Part shown: piece after piece, positions 1 through 10,138 of the stretch | Layout: each line of letters begins with the position of its first letter | How positions within the stretch are numbered: the stretch's first letter is position 1 | NCBI GenBank assembly: GCA_030824575.1 | Contig: JAVBXL010000035.1 | Location: forward strand, 33,995 to 97,994 | Length of the DNA stretch: 64,000 nucleotides | Direction: 5' to 3' | Origin: a bacterium | GTDB taxonomy: Bacteria > Pseudomonadota > Alphaproteobacteria > Sphingomonadales > Sphingomonadaceae | Made by a program: the position numbers and the translations under genes | The notes under the pieces: generated by a model | The model's input: the letters and a program-made list of their open reading frames with translations, nothing else | The model's database searches: none | Told to the model about the DNA's origin: nothing

Positions 1-2735
1 CACGTCCGGTGATCCTGCTGAGCGCCAATACGCCGGGCTTCCAGAAGGGCGTGTCCACCATGATCGTCTTTGGCGGCGGCGATCAATATCAGGTGGGCAA
101 GGTGCCGGTCCCGGTGGCGACGGTCGTGCCCCGCGACAAGGTGGTGCGCGACGCCAATTCCGGCACCTTCTATTCGTCGATGAGCAATGTCGATATCGAG
201 ATAGCGCCAGGCAATCCGGCGGCGGCGGGCGTGCGCTTCCGCATGGCGCAACATGCCTTCCTCAGCCATATGGAATTTCGCCTGGGCACAGCCTTCGCCG
301 GGGTCTATCAGGCCGGCAACGTCATGGAGAATGTCCATTTCCAGGGCGGTCGCTATGGCATCGTCACCGAAAAGACATCGCCCGCCTGGCAGTTCACCCT
401 GCTCGATTCCAGCTTTGATGGACAGAGCCAGGCGGCGATCCGTGAGCATGAGGTTGACCTGACCCTGGTCAATGTCGCGATCCGCAATACGCCGGTCGGG
501 ATAGAGATCGACCGCGGTTACAGCGACAGCCTGTGGGGCAAGGATGTCCGCTTCGAAAATGTGTCGAAGGCGGGCGTTATCATCTCGAACGAGAAGAATG
601 TCTTCACCCAGATCGGCTTCGACAATGCGCTGGCCGTGAACAGCCCGGTCTTCGCCCGCTTCCGCGACAGCGGCAGGACGATCGATGGCAAGGGCAAGGC
701 CTATAAGGTCGCGTCCTTCTCCCATGGCCTCGCCATCCCCGACCTCGGCCATACCGGCGACTATAAAACCGACGCGGACATCCAGCCGCTGTCCGCCATG
801 CCCGCCCGCCGTGCGCCCGCCATCCGCGACCTGCCCGCCATGACCGACTGGGTCAATGTCCGATCGCTGGGCATCATGGGCGACGGCAAAGCGGACGACA
901 CCGCCGCGATCCAGAAAGCGATCGACGGCCACCGCATCCTCTATTTCCCCGTCGGCTTCTACAAGGTGACGAACCGGCTGACGCTGCGCCCCGACAGCAT
1001 CCTGATCGGCCTGCACCCCGCCATCACCCAGCTTTACATTCCCGACGACAACCCCGCCCATGCTGGCCTCGGACCAGTGCTGCCGATTCTGGAAAGCCCC
1101 AAGGGCGGCGACAATATCCTGTCGGGCCTTGGCCTCTTCACCGGCCGGATCAATCCGCGCGCGTCCGCGCTGCTGTGGCGGTCGGGCGAAACGAGCCTGG
1201 TCGAGGACGTCAAGATCATGGGCGGCGGCGGCACGCCCACGGCGGATGGCAAGATGCTGGGTGCTTTACGGGTCAACACCGGCGATCCTGTCACCGACGG
1301 GCGCCTGGATGCGCAATATCCCAGCATCTGGGTGACGGACGGCGGCGGCGGCACCTTCGCCAACGTCTGGAGTCCCAACAGCTTCGCGCAATCGGGCCTG
1401 CACGTCACCAACACCAGTACACCCGGCCATGTCTATGAAATGTCCGTCGAACATCATGCCCGCAATGAAATTGTCCTCGACAATGTCCAGAATTGGGAGT
1501 TCCTGGCCCCCCAGACGGAACAGGAGGTCGATGACGGTCCCGACGCCATCTCGCTCGACATCCGCAATTCGAAAAATCTGCTGTTCGCCAACTATCACGG
1601 CTATCGCGTGACCCGCACCTACGCGCCGGAAAAGAGCGCGGTCAAGCTAACCAACTCCAGCGACATCCGCTTCCGCAATGTCCACATCAACGCCGAAAGC
1701 GGCTTTGCCACCTGCGACGATGAAGGCTGCGGCACCTTCCTGCGCGCCAGTAAATATCCGTTCGATAATGCGATCGAGGATGTGACCGGCAAGCGCTTCG
1801 TGCGGGAACGCGAGTTCGCCAGCCTGGACATCGGGGCGGCGGATCGCGCCATCCCGCCCGTCTCGCCCAGCAGCACGCCGGTCGAAAAGCTGGAAGACGG
1901 CTTCTGGTCGATCTCCGGCGCGGCCGTCGATGCACAGGGCGCGCTCTATTTCATCGACCGGCGATTCCAGCGCATCCATCGCTGGAGCGAGGCCAAGGGG
2001 CTGGAAATAGTGCGCGACCAGGCGCTTGATCCGGTCAATCTGGCGATCGATGGATCGGGGCATCTGCTGGTGCTGTCTTCGCTGGGGCCGAAGGCGGGGG
2101 TCTATTCGATCGACCCAAACAGCGCGCCAGACAAGATGACCCTGATCCAGCCGACGCCGGTGCGGGCGAAGGGCGCGGCCAGGACGCTGCTGCCGGTCAA
2201 CTGGTGGAACAATGGCGAGTTCAGGGACCAGCTCGACCCCCAAACCTATGCGTTCACGACGTTGGCGGAGATGTTCGCGCGCGACGCCGGTACGCCGAAG
2301 GCGCGCGAATATGTCTCCCCCGACGGCAGCCTGTCGCTGCCCGCCTTCCGCGTCTGGCAGCAGGGACCGATCGATCATGTCGGCTGGCGCTGGTCGGACA
2401 GCCTGAACGCCAATGGCTTGGTCGGCGGCAAGCCGGGCGATCGTCTCTTCGTCACCAACGGGTCGGAAAATATCACCTATAGCGGCACGGTCGGCGCGGG
2501 CGGCACGCTGACGAACCTCAAGCCCTTTACCAACCGGGGTGGCGAAAGCGTCGCGGTGGACGGGCAGGGGCGCGTCTTTGTCGCGAACGGCCAAATCTTC
2601 GTCTATGGCGCGGATGGCCGGGAAACGGGCAAGATCGACGTGCCCGACCGGCCCTTGCAGATCCTGTTCGGGGGTGCGGACAAGCGAACGCTTTTCATCC
2701 TGACGCATCACGCTTTGTACGCCGCCAGGCCCTGA
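1..2735 (+). CDS. GH55-like double beta-helix protein with C-terminal propeller-like domain, copy 1 (5' partial)
   Basis: The frame is already open at the left edge. Codons from base 3 read Arg-Pro-Val and align with residues 99-101 of the paralogue at 5921-8965, so about 98 residues including the signal peptide lie outside the window and the GTG at base 9 is not the start. A second pectate-lyase-3-type beta-helix begins near base 860 (motif GDGKADDTAAIQKAID). Two such helices in one chain is the layout of GH55 beta-1,3-glucanases and GH28-related proteins. From about base 1900 the tail has SMP-30/NHL-like repeats (AVDAQGALYFIDRRFQRI) suggesting a propeller. Probably a secreted or periplasmic polysaccharide-degrading enzyme working with the TBDR just downstream. 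Catalytic residues cannot be assigned by eye, so the substrate is open. Confidence 0.8.
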   Translation, partial: RPVILLSANTPGFQKGVSTMIVFGGGDQYQVGKVPVPVATVVPRDKVVRDANSGTFYSSMSNVDIEIAPGNPAAAGVRFRMAQHAFLSHMEFRLGTAFAGVYQAGNVMENVHFQGGRYGIVTEKTSPAWQFTLLDSSFDGQSQAAIREHEVDLTLVNVAIRNTPVGIEIDRGYSDSLWGKDVRFENVSKAGVIISNEKNVFTQIGFDNALAVNSPVFARFRDSGRTIDGKGKAYKVASFSHGLAIPDLGHTGDYKTDADIQPLSAMPARRAPAIRDLPAMTDWVNVRSLGIMGDGKADDTAAIQKAIDGHRILYFPVGFYKVTNRLTLRPDSILIGLHPAITQLYIPDDNPAHAGLGPVLPILESPKGGDNILSGLGLFTGRINPRASALLWRSGETSLVEDVKIMGGGGTPTADGKMLGALRVNTGDPVTDGRLDAQYPSIWVTDGGGGTFANVWSPNSFAQSGLHVTNTSTPGHVYEMSVEHHARNEIVLDNVQNWEFLAPQTEQEVDDGPDAISLDIRNSKNLLFANYHGYRVTRTYAPEKSAVKLTNSSDIRFRNVHINAESGFATCDDEGCGTFLRASKYPFDNAIEDVTGKRFVREREFASLDIGAADRAIPPVSPSSTPVEKLEDGFWSISGAAVDAQGALYFIDRRFQRIHRWSEAKGLEIVRDQALDPVNLAIDGSGHLLVLSSLGPKAGVYSIDPNSAPDKMTLIQPTPVRAKGAARTLLPVNWWNNGEFRDQLDPQTYAFTTLAEMFARDAGTPKAREYVSPDGSLSLPAFRVWQQGPIDHVGWRWSDSLNANGLVGGKPGDRLFVTNGSENITYSGTVGAGGTLTNLKPFTNRGGESVAVDGQGRVFVANGQIFVYGADGRETGKIDVPDRPLQILFGGADKRTLFILTHHALYAARP

Positions 2736-2871
2736 AAACCCGCCTGCCGACCGCATCTACGACCTATGTCTTAAGTGCGACGGACGCAGGCACCGACTAA
2801 CTTAAAAACAACAGCCCATCATGCGGCGTGGCGGCTCTGGGAGGGGTCGCCGATATAAAAGGGGAAGATGA

Positions 2872-5844
2872 ATGAAAGCGACGATCGCAATCCATCGGCA
2901 CATGGCCGGCGTCAGCCTGGCCGCGATGGCTGCCTTTGGACTGACGGCCCCCGCCCTTGCGCAGGCTGCACCGGCACAGCCGCAGGCCGTCGCGCCGCAG
3001 GTGCAGACCGATGACGCCGGCGCGCCGCGTAGCGCCGACATCATCGTCACCGGGTCACGCATCACCACCAGCGGTTTCAATGCCCCCACTCCGACCACGG
3101 TGATCGGCGAGGAGCAGATCGCCAATAATGCGCAGCCCAATATCTTCACAACCATCGCGCAGCTGCCCTCGCTTCAGGGATCGACCGGCGCATCCACCGG
3201 CACGTTCAGCACGTCGAGCGGCCAGCAAGGGCTCAGCTCCTTCTCGCTGCGCGGCCTGGGCGCGATCCGCACCCTCACTTTGCTCGACGGCCAGCGCGTC
3301 GTCGGTGCCAATGTCACCGGCGTGCCCGACATCAGCATGTTCCCGCAATTGCTGGTCAAGCGCGTTGATGTGGTGACCGGCGGCGCGTCGGCATCCTATG
3401 GCTCCGACGCGGTCGGCGGCGTCGTCAATTTCATCACGGACACCCATTTCGAAGGGTTCAAGGGCAATATCCTGGGCAGCATCACCAAATATGGCGATGA
3501 TGAAACCGCGCTGGTGCAGGCGGCCTATGGCAAGGCGTTCATGGACGATCGCCTGCATGTCGTGTTGAGCGGCGAATTTGACCATGAGGGCGGCGTTGGC
3601 GCAGGGGATTTCGGCACGGACCTGGCCGGTAGCCGCAACTGGTATCGCGCCACCACGCTCATGAATACCGGCGTGACCAACAACGGCCTGCCCCAGTTCA
3701 ATTATCGCGACTTTGCGCAGCCCTATCAATATGCCCGTTACGGCTTGATCAACAACGGCCCGCTTCAGGGCATCGCTTTCGACCAGAATGGCACGCCTTA
3801 TAATTTCAACTATGGATCGGGTGGCCAGCCGACCGGCACCGGCGCGGTCACCAATTGCTATCGCGGCAACAGCTTCTGCGAAGGCGGCGATTTGTCGGGC
3901 GCGCCGGGTTCGGGTGCCTCGCTCAAGTCGGCATTGGAACGCATCAACGGCTATGGTCGGATCGGCTACGAATTTGCCGACAACAGTGAAGCCTATGTCA
4001 CTGTCAACATCGCGCAGGTGAAGACCAGCAACCAGCCCAGTCCCGGCTATAACCGGTCCAGCCTGACCGTTCAGTGCGCCAACCCTTACCTGCCCCAATC
4101 GGTTCGCGACCAATGCGCCGTGGCGGGCATCACCCAGTTCGGTTTCGGGTCGAGCAACGCATCCTTCCCCGATCCCAAGGTCGAGACGGACCGGCGGCAA
4201 TATCGCTTCGTCGGCGGGCTGAAGGGTAAGTTCGGTCTGGGCGGCACCGACTGGAACTATGACGCCTATTATGAACATGGCATCACCATTTCCGACATCC
4301 GGGTTCAGGACATCGTCCTCCAGAACCGCTATGTGGCGGCGACCAATGCAATCTCGCTCAACGGCGCGATCGTCTGCGCTGACCCGGCCGCCCGCGCTGC
4401 CGGGTGCCAGCCGATCAATATCTTCGGCGGCGCCAAGCCATCTTCGGCTGCGCTCGCCTATGTGGCACCGCATGAAAACGGCCCGTTCCAGCATACCAAG
4501 CTGACGCAGGACGTCGCCAGCGTCAACGTCTCGGGCAATCCGTTCGAACTATGGGCGGGACCGGTGTCGGTCGCTTTCGGTGGCGAATATCGCCGCGAAT
4601 TTTACCGGGTGAACGCCGATCCCTATGGCGCGGGCGTGTCTCCGCTCAGCCCCAACAGCCCCGAATATCCGGCCGACCCGCTGCTCAACTCCACACTGGG
4701 CAGCAATTGGGCAGCGGGCAATTACAAAAATGGGCGCGGCAAATATGAAGTCTATGAAGGCTATCTCGAAGTCGATCTGCCCCTGTTCAACAGCGACTCG
4801 ATGGGCCGTGCGAACCTGAACGCGGCTGGTCGCGGCACCCATTACAGCACGTCGGGCACAGTCTGGACATGGAAGGTCGGCGGCACTTGGGATACGCCGC
4901 TCAGCGGCCTGCGCCTGCGGGCGGTGACGTCGCGCGATGTGCGCGCGCCCAATCTGTCGGAATTGTTCGCGGCACCGACGGTCACGACCCTGCCGAACTT
5001 CAACGACCCGTTCCGCAACCAGGCGGTGCAGGTATTCCAGAACACGATCGGCAACACCGCCCTCAAGCCCGAAGTGGCCCGGAATACCGAACTGGGCATC
5101 GTGCTGGCGCGCCCGGAATGGATGCCGGGCCTTAGCCTGTCGCTCGATTATTATGACATCAAGCTCAAGGGGGTGGTATCAACCCTCTCCGCAGATCAGA
5201 TCGTCCGCTTCTGCTTCGAAGGCAATCAGGCCTTCTGCGGCGGGTTCCAGCTTGATGGCGCGCAGGGCACCAACTTCGTCAACGTCCAGCCGTTCAACCT
5301 GGCGTCTTGGCGCACGAGCGGCTTCGACATAGAGGCCAGCTATCAGTGGCAGCAGCCGCTGGGGCTGCCGGGCAGCTTCACCGTCCGCGCGCTGGCGACC
5401 CACATCCGCAAATTCATCGTCAGTGCGGGCATTGCCGGTGTCGATCCGGTCGATCAGGCGGGGGCCAATACCGGTAACACGCCCGATTGGAAATGGCTGG
5501 CCGTGCAGACCTATGACAGCGGCCGGTTCATTCTGACGGTGCAGGAACGATGGATCAGCGATGGCGTGTTCGGCAACCAATATGTCGTCTGCCAGACGGC
5601 CTGCCCCGTATCGACCGGCAACCATCCCACGATCGACCGCAACAAGATGAAGGGCGCTTTCTACGTGGATGTAGGCGCGACGTTCAAGATCCGCGACAAT
5701 ATCTCGATCTATGGAAAAGTGGACAATCTGTTCGACAAGGATCCGGTGGCATCGCCCCAGACCAATACCGGTCTGGACGTCAATCCTGCCTTGTACGACA
5801 CATTGGGTCGTATCTATCGGGCAGGTGTCCGCTTCAACTTCTGA
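2872..5844 (+). CDS. TonB-dependent outer-membrane receptor (990 aa)
   Basis: A signal peptide ends near residue 31 (APALAQA). It is followed by the TonB-box/plug start IIVTGSRI and a plug domain over roughly residues 55-170 (QRVVGAN, DVVTGGASASYGSDAVGGVVNF). The rest is a long beta-barrel closing with the terminal aromatic signature AGVRFNF. A GGGGAAG ribosome site sits just before the ATG. The gene lies between two paralogous GH55-like genes on the same strand, which suggests import of oligosaccharides released by them. The substrate is inferred from context only. The carbohydrate-type operator found in the 14-39 kb locus is not visible upstream, so this group is probably controlled separately. 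Confidence 0.93.
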   Translation: MKATIAIHRHMAGVSLAAMAAFGLTAPALAQAAPAQPQAVAPQVQTDDAGAPRSADIIVTGSRITTSGFNAPTPTTVIGEEQIANNAQPNIFTTIAQLPSLQGSTGASTGTFSTSSGQQGLSSFSLRGLGAIRTLTLLDGQRVVGANVTGVPDISMFPQLLVKRVDVVTGGASASYGSDAVGGVVNFITDTHFEGFKGNILGSITKYGDDETALVQAAYGKAFMDDRLHVVLSGEFDHEGGVGAGDFGTDLAGSRNWYRATTLMNTGVTNNGLPQFNYRDFAQPYQYARYGLINNGPLQGIAFDQNGTPYNFNYGSGGQPTGTGAVTNCYRGNSFCEGGDLSGAPGSGASLKSALERINGYGRIGYEFADNSEAYVTVNIAQVKTSNQPSPGYNRSSLTVQCANPYLPQSVRDQCAVAGITQFGFGSSNASFPDPKVETDRRQYRFVGGLKGKFGLGGTDWNYDAYYEHGITISDIRVQDIVLQNRYVAATNAISLNGAIVCADPAARAAGCQPINIFGGAKPSSAALAYVAPHENGPFQHTKLTQDVASVNVSGNPFELWAGPVSVAFGGEYRREFYRVNADPYGAGVSPLSPNSPEYPADPLLNSTLGSNWAAGNYKNGRGKYEVYEGYLEVDLPLFNSDSMGRANLNAAGRGTHYSTSGTVWTWKVGGTWDTPLSGLRLRAVTSRDVRAPNLSELFAAPTVTTLPNFNDPFRNQAVQVFQNTIGNTALKPEVARNTELGIVLARPEWMPGLSLSLDYYDIKLKGVVSTLSADQIVRFCFEGNQAFCGGFQLDGAQGTNFVNVQPFNLASWRTSGFDIEASYQWQQPLGLPGSFTVRALATHIRKFIVSAGIAGVDPVDQAGANTGNTPDWKWLAVQTYDSGRFILTVQERWISDGVFGNQYVVCQTACPVSTGNHPTIDRNKMKGAFYVDVGATFKIRDNISIYGKVDNLFDKDPVASPQTNTGLDVNPALYDTLGRIYRAGVRFNF

Positions 5845-5872
5845 TACTCTTCGTTTCGATCTCCCCAACCTC

Positions 5873-5906
5873 GTCCCGGCCCTGCACGGCCGGGACATCT
5901 TCTTTT
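5873..5906 (+). terminator. Rho-independent terminator-like hairpin
   Basis: A perfect 9-bp stem (GTCCCGGCC / GGCCGGGAC, 5873-5881 and 5888-5896) with a 6-base loop is followed by ATCTTCTTTT. It lies between the TBDR stop and the start of the second GH55-like gene, so it may limit read-through from receptor to enzyme. Confidence 0.65.
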
Positions 5907-5920
5907 CTGGAGCCTGCCGG

Positions 5921-8900
5921 ATGTATCGTGGATTGCACGGAGCCTGTCTCACCATCCTGCTGGGCTTGGCGGCGGCGCAACCGGCGTTCGCCTCGCCTTC
6001 CGTCTATACGACCGCGCCGGACGAACCCCGCGCGGTGACGGTCAAAGGCGTCGGGGACGGTCGCGCCGACGATGGACCAGCGATCCAGCAGGCGATCGAC
6101 AAGGCGGCGGACAAGGGCGGCGGCGGTATCGTATTCCTGCCGGCCGGCACCTACCGCATCAGCCGGACGCTCTTCCTATGGCCCGGCGTCCGCATCTTCG
6201 GCATCGGCCAGCAACGGCCCGTCATCCTCTTGGGCATGGATACGCCGGGTTTTCAGCGCGGCGTCGCGCATATGCTGATGTTCACCGGTGCCAAGCGCCA
6301 GACCGACAAGGACAGCCCACCCGCTGCCTTCCCGCCTGCTGGCAGTGTGCCATTCAACAAGACGATCGCCGACGCCAATCCCGGCACATTCTACACCGCG
6401 CTCGGTAACATCGATTTCCGCATACTGGATGGCAATCCCGCCGCAACCGCGATCCGTTTCCATTCCGCCCAGCATAGCTTCGTCAGCCATGTCGATTTCG
6501 ACATCGGGTCGGGTCTGGCGGGCCTCTATCATGTCGCGAACGAAGCGGAAGACCTCCATTTCAAGGGCGGGCGATACGGCATATTGGCGGAAAAACCTTC
6601 CCCGGCATGGCCTTTCGCGCTTGTCGACGCGACGTTCGAAGGGCAGCGCGACGCCGCTATTCGGGAGCATGAAGCCGGGCTGACGCTGGTCAATGTCGCG
6701 TTCCGCAACGTGCCGGTCGGGATCGAGATCGACCGCGGCTATGGCGACTGGCTCTGGGGTCAGGACGTGCGGTTCGAAAATGTGTCGAAGGCGGCCGTTA
6801 TCATCTCGAATGAGAAAAACGTCTATACGCAGATCGGCTTCCAAAATGTCCTGGCGGCCAATACGCCTGTTTTCGCACGCTTTCGGGAAAGCGGCCGGAC
6901 GGTCGCGGGCAAGGGTGCGGCCTATAAGGTCGCGTCCTTCACCCACGGCCTCATTTTGCCGGGGCCAAGCCAGATCGGCGAATATAAGACCGATATGCAG
7001 GCGGAAAATATCGCCAGCCTGCCAGCGCCCGCCGCGCCGGCCATTCGCGCCCTGCCAGCCGTTGCGCAATGGGTCAGCGTCCGCACGCTGGGCGCGAAGG
7101 GAGACGACAGCACGGACGACACCGCCGCCATCCAGAAAGCGATCGATACCCATAAGGTGGTTTATCTGCCAGCCGGCTTCTACCGCGTCAGCGATACGCT
7201 GCGCCTGCGCCCGGACACAGTGCTGCTGGGCCTGCACCCCAGCCTGACGCAGATCGTCCTGCCTGACGGCACGGCGGCGTGGCAGGGTGTCGGCGCGCCC
7301 AAGGCGCTGGTCGAAAGCGCGCAAGGCGGCGATGCGATCGTCGCGGGCCTCGGCCTCAACACCAACGGCGCCAATCCGCGCGCGACCGCCCTGCTGTGGA
7401 AGGCCGGCGCCAATTCCATGGTCAATGACGTGAAATTCCAGGGCGGCCATGGCACCAACCGCTTCGACGGCAGCACGATCAACCCCTATAACAACAACGC
7501 CACGGCCGACCCTGACGCCGCGCGCCGCTGGGCCGGACAATATGCCAGCCTGTGGGTGACGCAGGGCGGCGGCGGCACCTTCGCCAATATCTGGAGCCCC
7601 AGCACCTTCGGCCATCCCGGCATCCTGATTTCTGACACGCAAACGCCCGGCCGTTTGATCCAGGCGTCGGTCGAACATCATGTCCGCAGCGAAATCACGC
7701 TCAACCGGGTCGCCAACTGGGAATTGCTGGCACCCCAGACGGAGGGAGAAGCCGGTGAGAGCGGCGATGCCGTGGCGCTGGAAATCCGCAATTCCCGCAA
7801 CATTCTGGTCGCCAATTTCCATGGCTATCGCGTCACGCGCACGCGCGACCCTGCACCTGCTGCCGTTACCCTTTATAATTCGCATGATATCCGTTTCCGC
7901 AACGTCCATGTGAACGGCGAAAGCGGCGTCGGCACCTGCGATGAAAATGGCTGTGCGACCTTCCTGCGCCTCACCAAATTCCCGTTTGAAAACGCGATCC
8001 GCGATGTGACCCACGGTCTGGATGTGCGGGAACGGGAATTTGCCGTACTCGACATTCCCGCCAAACCAAATCCCGTGGCTCCGGCGACCTTCCTGGGCAG
8101 CAAGGTCGAAAAGCTCGCCGACGGCTTTCATTCGGCGGGCGGCGGCGCCGTGGATGCGCAAGGGCGGCTCTATTTCATCGATCGCAAGTTCCAGCGCATC
8201 TGGCGCTGGTCTGACGCGGGCAAGCTGGAGATGGTCCGTGACGCCACGCTCGACCCCGTCAATCTGACGGTCGACCGTTCGGGCAACCTGCTGGTCCTGT
8301 CGTCCTACGGTCGCAACGGCACGGTGTATAGTATCAAGCCCGACACGCCAGATAGCGACATCGCCATCATTCCGGCGACGCCGACCGCGTCCCATGATGG
8401 CGCGGCCACGGTGCTGCCGGTCAATTGGTGGAATAATGGCGAGTTCAAGGATCAGATCGACCCTGCGACCTATCAGTTCACCACCCTGGCCGAGATGTTT
8501 GCCCGCGACATGGCGCGGCGTAACGCGCGGGAATATGTCTCGCCTGATGGCAGCATTGTCCTGCCGGCCTGGCGCGTTTTTGCGCAAGGACCGGCTGACC
8601 ATCGCGGCCTGCGCTTCTCGGACTCGCTCGATAGTTACGGCTTCATCCAGGGGCGGTCAGGCGAGCGCATCTATGTCACCAATGGATCGGAAAACCGGAC
8701 ATATAGCGGCATCGTCGGCGCAGGAGGCGCGCTCGGCGACCTCAAACTCTTTGCCGAACGCGGCGGTGAGGGGGTGACCACCGACGCGCAGGGGCGCGTC
8801 TATGTCGCCAACGGCCAGGTCTTCGTCTACGACGCCAATGGCCAGGAGATCGGTCGCATCGATGTACCCGACCGCCCCTTGCAAATCCTGTTCGGCGGGC

Positions 8901-8965
8901 CGGATCGGCGCACCCTCTTCATCCTTTCGCATCACAGCGTTCATGCTGTGAAATTGGATATGTAA
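5921..8965 (+). CDS. GH55-like double beta-helix protein with C-terminal propeller-like domain, copy 2 (1014 aa)
   Basis: The frame is open further upstream, but the start at 5921 is chosen because it lies after the TBDR stop and terminator hairpin and yields a clear signal peptide (hydrophobic residues 8-24, cleavage near PAFAS). Two beta-helix domains begin with the same signature, near residues 41-60 (GDGRADDGPAIQQAID) and near 386-410 (DDSTDDTAAIQKAID). From about residue 730 a tail with NHL/SMP-30-like repeats follows. The whole length is paralogous to the partial gene at the left edge, with long blocks nearly identical (for example RFENVSKA and VIISNEKNV). GH55 or GH28-related is the best family guess. 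A role in cleaving an extracellular glucan or pectin-like polymer is inferred. Confidence 0.82.
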   Translation: MYRGLHGACLTILLGLAAAQPAFASPSVYTTAPDEPRAVTVKGVGDGRADDGPAIQQAIDKAADKGGGGIVFLPAGTYRISRTLFLWPGVRIFGIGQQRPVILLGMDTPGFQRGVAHMLMFTGAKRQTDKDSPPAAFPPAGSVPFNKTIADANPGTFYTALGNIDFRILDGNPAATAIRFHSAQHSFVSHVDFDIGSGLAGLYHVANEAEDLHFKGGRYGILAEKPSPAWPFALVDATFEGQRDAAIREHEAGLTLVNVAFRNVPVGIEIDRGYGDWLWGQDVRFENVSKAAVIISNEKNVYTQIGFQNVLAANTPVFARFRESGRTVAGKGAAYKVASFTHGLILPGPSQIGEYKTDMQAENIASLPAPAAPAIRALPAVAQWVSVRTLGAKGDDSTDDTAAIQKAIDTHKVVYLPAGFYRVSDTLRLRPDTVLLGLHPSLTQIVLPDGTAAWQGVGAPKALVESAQGGDAIVAGLGLNTNGANPRATALLWKAGANSMVNDVKFQGGHGTNRFDGSTINPYNNNATADPDAARRWAGQYASLWVTQGGGGTFANIWSPSTFGHPGILISDTQTPGRLIQASVEHHVRSEITLNRVANWELLAPQTEGEAGESGDAVALEIRNSRNILVANFHGYRVTRTRDPAPAAVTLYNSHDIRFRNVHVNGESGVGTCDENGCATFLRLTKFPFENAIRDVTHGLDVREREFAVLDIPAKPNPVAPATFLGSKVEKLADGFHSAGGGAVDAQGRLYFIDRKFQRIWRWSDAGKLEMVRDATLDPVNLTVDRSGNLLVLSSYGRNGTVYSIKPDTPDSDIAIIPATPTASHDGAATVLPVNWWNNGEFKDQIDPATYQFTTLAEMFARDMARRNAREYVSPDGSIVLPAWRVFAQGPADHRGLRFSDSLDSYGFIQGRSGERIYVTNGSENRTYSGIVGAGGALGDLKLFAERGGEGVTTDAQGRVYVANGQVFVYDANGQEIGRIDVPDRPLQILFGGPDRRTLFILSHHSVHAVKLDM

Positions 8966-8992
8966 GCGCCCGCAGTCCCCGATGCCCGTATG

Positions 8993-9039
8993 AAGGCCGC
9001 CCCATTGACGCGCAATCGGCACGTCAATGGGGCGGCCTT
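8993..9039. terminator. Bidirectional terminator between convergent genes
   Basis: A perfect 18-bp inverted repeat (8993-9010 and 9022-9039) with an 11-base loop. The arms begin AAGGCCGCCCCATTGACG and end with the complement running into TTATC. It sits exactly between the GH55-like gene (+) and the esterase (-) and can serve both. Confidence 0.85.
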
Positions 9040-9043
9040 ATCG

Positions 9044-10006
9044 CTATTTGCTGGCCGGTTTGAGCATCCCGTGCATGTCGAGCCAGCGCACGAAGGCATC
9101 GAACCACCCCGTGCTGGTCGTCGCCTTGGGGTACATGCCAAAGCCGTGGCCGCCGCGTTCATAGAGGTGAAATTCCACCGGGCGCTTGGCGGCGCGCCAA
9201 TCGTCGATCAGCTTGAAATCGCGATCGCCGAACAGCGGATCGTCCGCCGCGATGGCCGCGAACATGGGCGGGGCGTCCTGCGGCACCGTCATACTGCCGA
9301 GCGGTCCATAGATATTGCCGATGAAGGCCGGCTTGGCGTCCGTCGTGGCCAGCGTCGTCGCCATCGTCAGCATGGCCCCTGCGGAAAAGCCGATCATGCC
9401 GATCCGGTCGGGGTCGACATGCCATTGCGCCGCACGGCTGCGAATCAGGCGAAAGGCTGCGGTGGAGTCGGCGAGTTGCGGTGCCAGATCCGTGGCCGCG
9501 TTGTTGGCAGCCGGGAGCGGGGCGCGCGCAGCGCCAGAAAACATTTCCTGCATCGATTTTTCAAAAGCGGGCATGCCGGCCGGTGTTTGTCGCAGACGAT
9601 ATTTGATGACGAAGGCGGCGATGCCTTTGGCGGCGAGAGCGCGCGCGACGTCATAGCCTTCATTATCCATGGACAGCGTGCGGAAGCCACCGCCCGGCGC
9701 AACGATGATCGCCGCGCCTGACGCCTTTGCCGGGTCCGGCAGGAACGGGGTCAGCGTCGCGACGGTCACGTTGCGGGCGAAGAGGCTGCCATATTGGCGG
9801 TGCCAGCTTTCCTGCGCCGTCGCGCCGGGCAGGGGACCGGTGCCCAGTTCGATCGCGTCCGGCTGCGCCGGCGACGCGATCGGCGTCATCTTCTCCTTAT
9901 CTTCCTGCGCCTGGACAAAATTCGGCATCAGGCAAGCAGCAACAGAAATCGCCAAAAGATGCTTGAGGCGAAATCGTAGCGTAACAGTCTTCATTGGCAT
10001 TTTCAT
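9044..10006 (-). CDS. Secreted alpha/beta-hydrolase esterase (acetyl-xylan esterase / BD-FAE-like, 320 aa)
   Basis: A signal peptide (residues about 14-34, cut near FVQAQ) is followed by an alpha/beta-hydrolase fold. The oxyanion motif is APGGGF (about 103-108), the nucleophile elbow GFSAG has Ser208, the acid is probably Asp255 or Asp256 in AADDPLF, and the His is His287 in GGHGFG. The fold and motifs match the esterase_lipase/BD-FAE group often found beside xylan genes, where these enzymes remove acetyl or feruloyl groups. It lies downstream of the broken GH3 gene on the same strand with a gap of about 130 bases. The stop is TAG, so TAG works as a normal stop in this genome. The exact ester is unknown. 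Confidence 0.85.
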   Translation of the reverse strand: MKMPMKTVTLRFRLKHLLAISVAACLMPNFVQAQEDKEKMTPIASPAQPDAIELGTGPLPGATAQESWHRQYGSLFARNVTVATLTPFLPDPAKASGAAIIVAPGGGFRTLSMDNEGYDVARALAAKGIAAFVIKYRLRQTPAGMPAFEKSMQEMFSGAARAPLPAANNAATDLAPQLADSTAAFRLIRSRAAQWHVDPDRIGMIGFSAGAMLTMATTLATTDAKPAFIGNIYGPLGSMTVPQDAPPMFAAIAADDPLFGDRDFKLIDDWRAAKRPVEFHLYERGGHGFGMYPKATTSTGWFDAFVRWLDMHGMLKPASK

Positions 10007-10138
10007 GGAATCTATCCTCTCCTGACTGACGATGGCGGGGTATCGAATATTATCGCAGATTGAGAACGACTACGGATTTTGCCGGTAGGGTGATGGTCAA
10101 CCCGTCGTCGCTGGTCTTACGACGGAGGAGGCGTCGCC

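Noticed and set aside
6176..8602. 808-codon open frame on the minus strand opposite the GH55-like gene
   Set aside because: It mirrors a clear gene with signal peptide and two domains. The antisense frame has an Arg/Ala/Asp-rich composition and no domain. It is an effect of high G+C codon usage. The same applies to the antisense frames opposite the first TBDR, GH9, GH95, GH43 and dadA.
8990..9721. 243-codon plus-strand frame over the terminator and the esterase
   Set aside because: Antisense to the esterase, starts inside the terminator stem and has no protein features.
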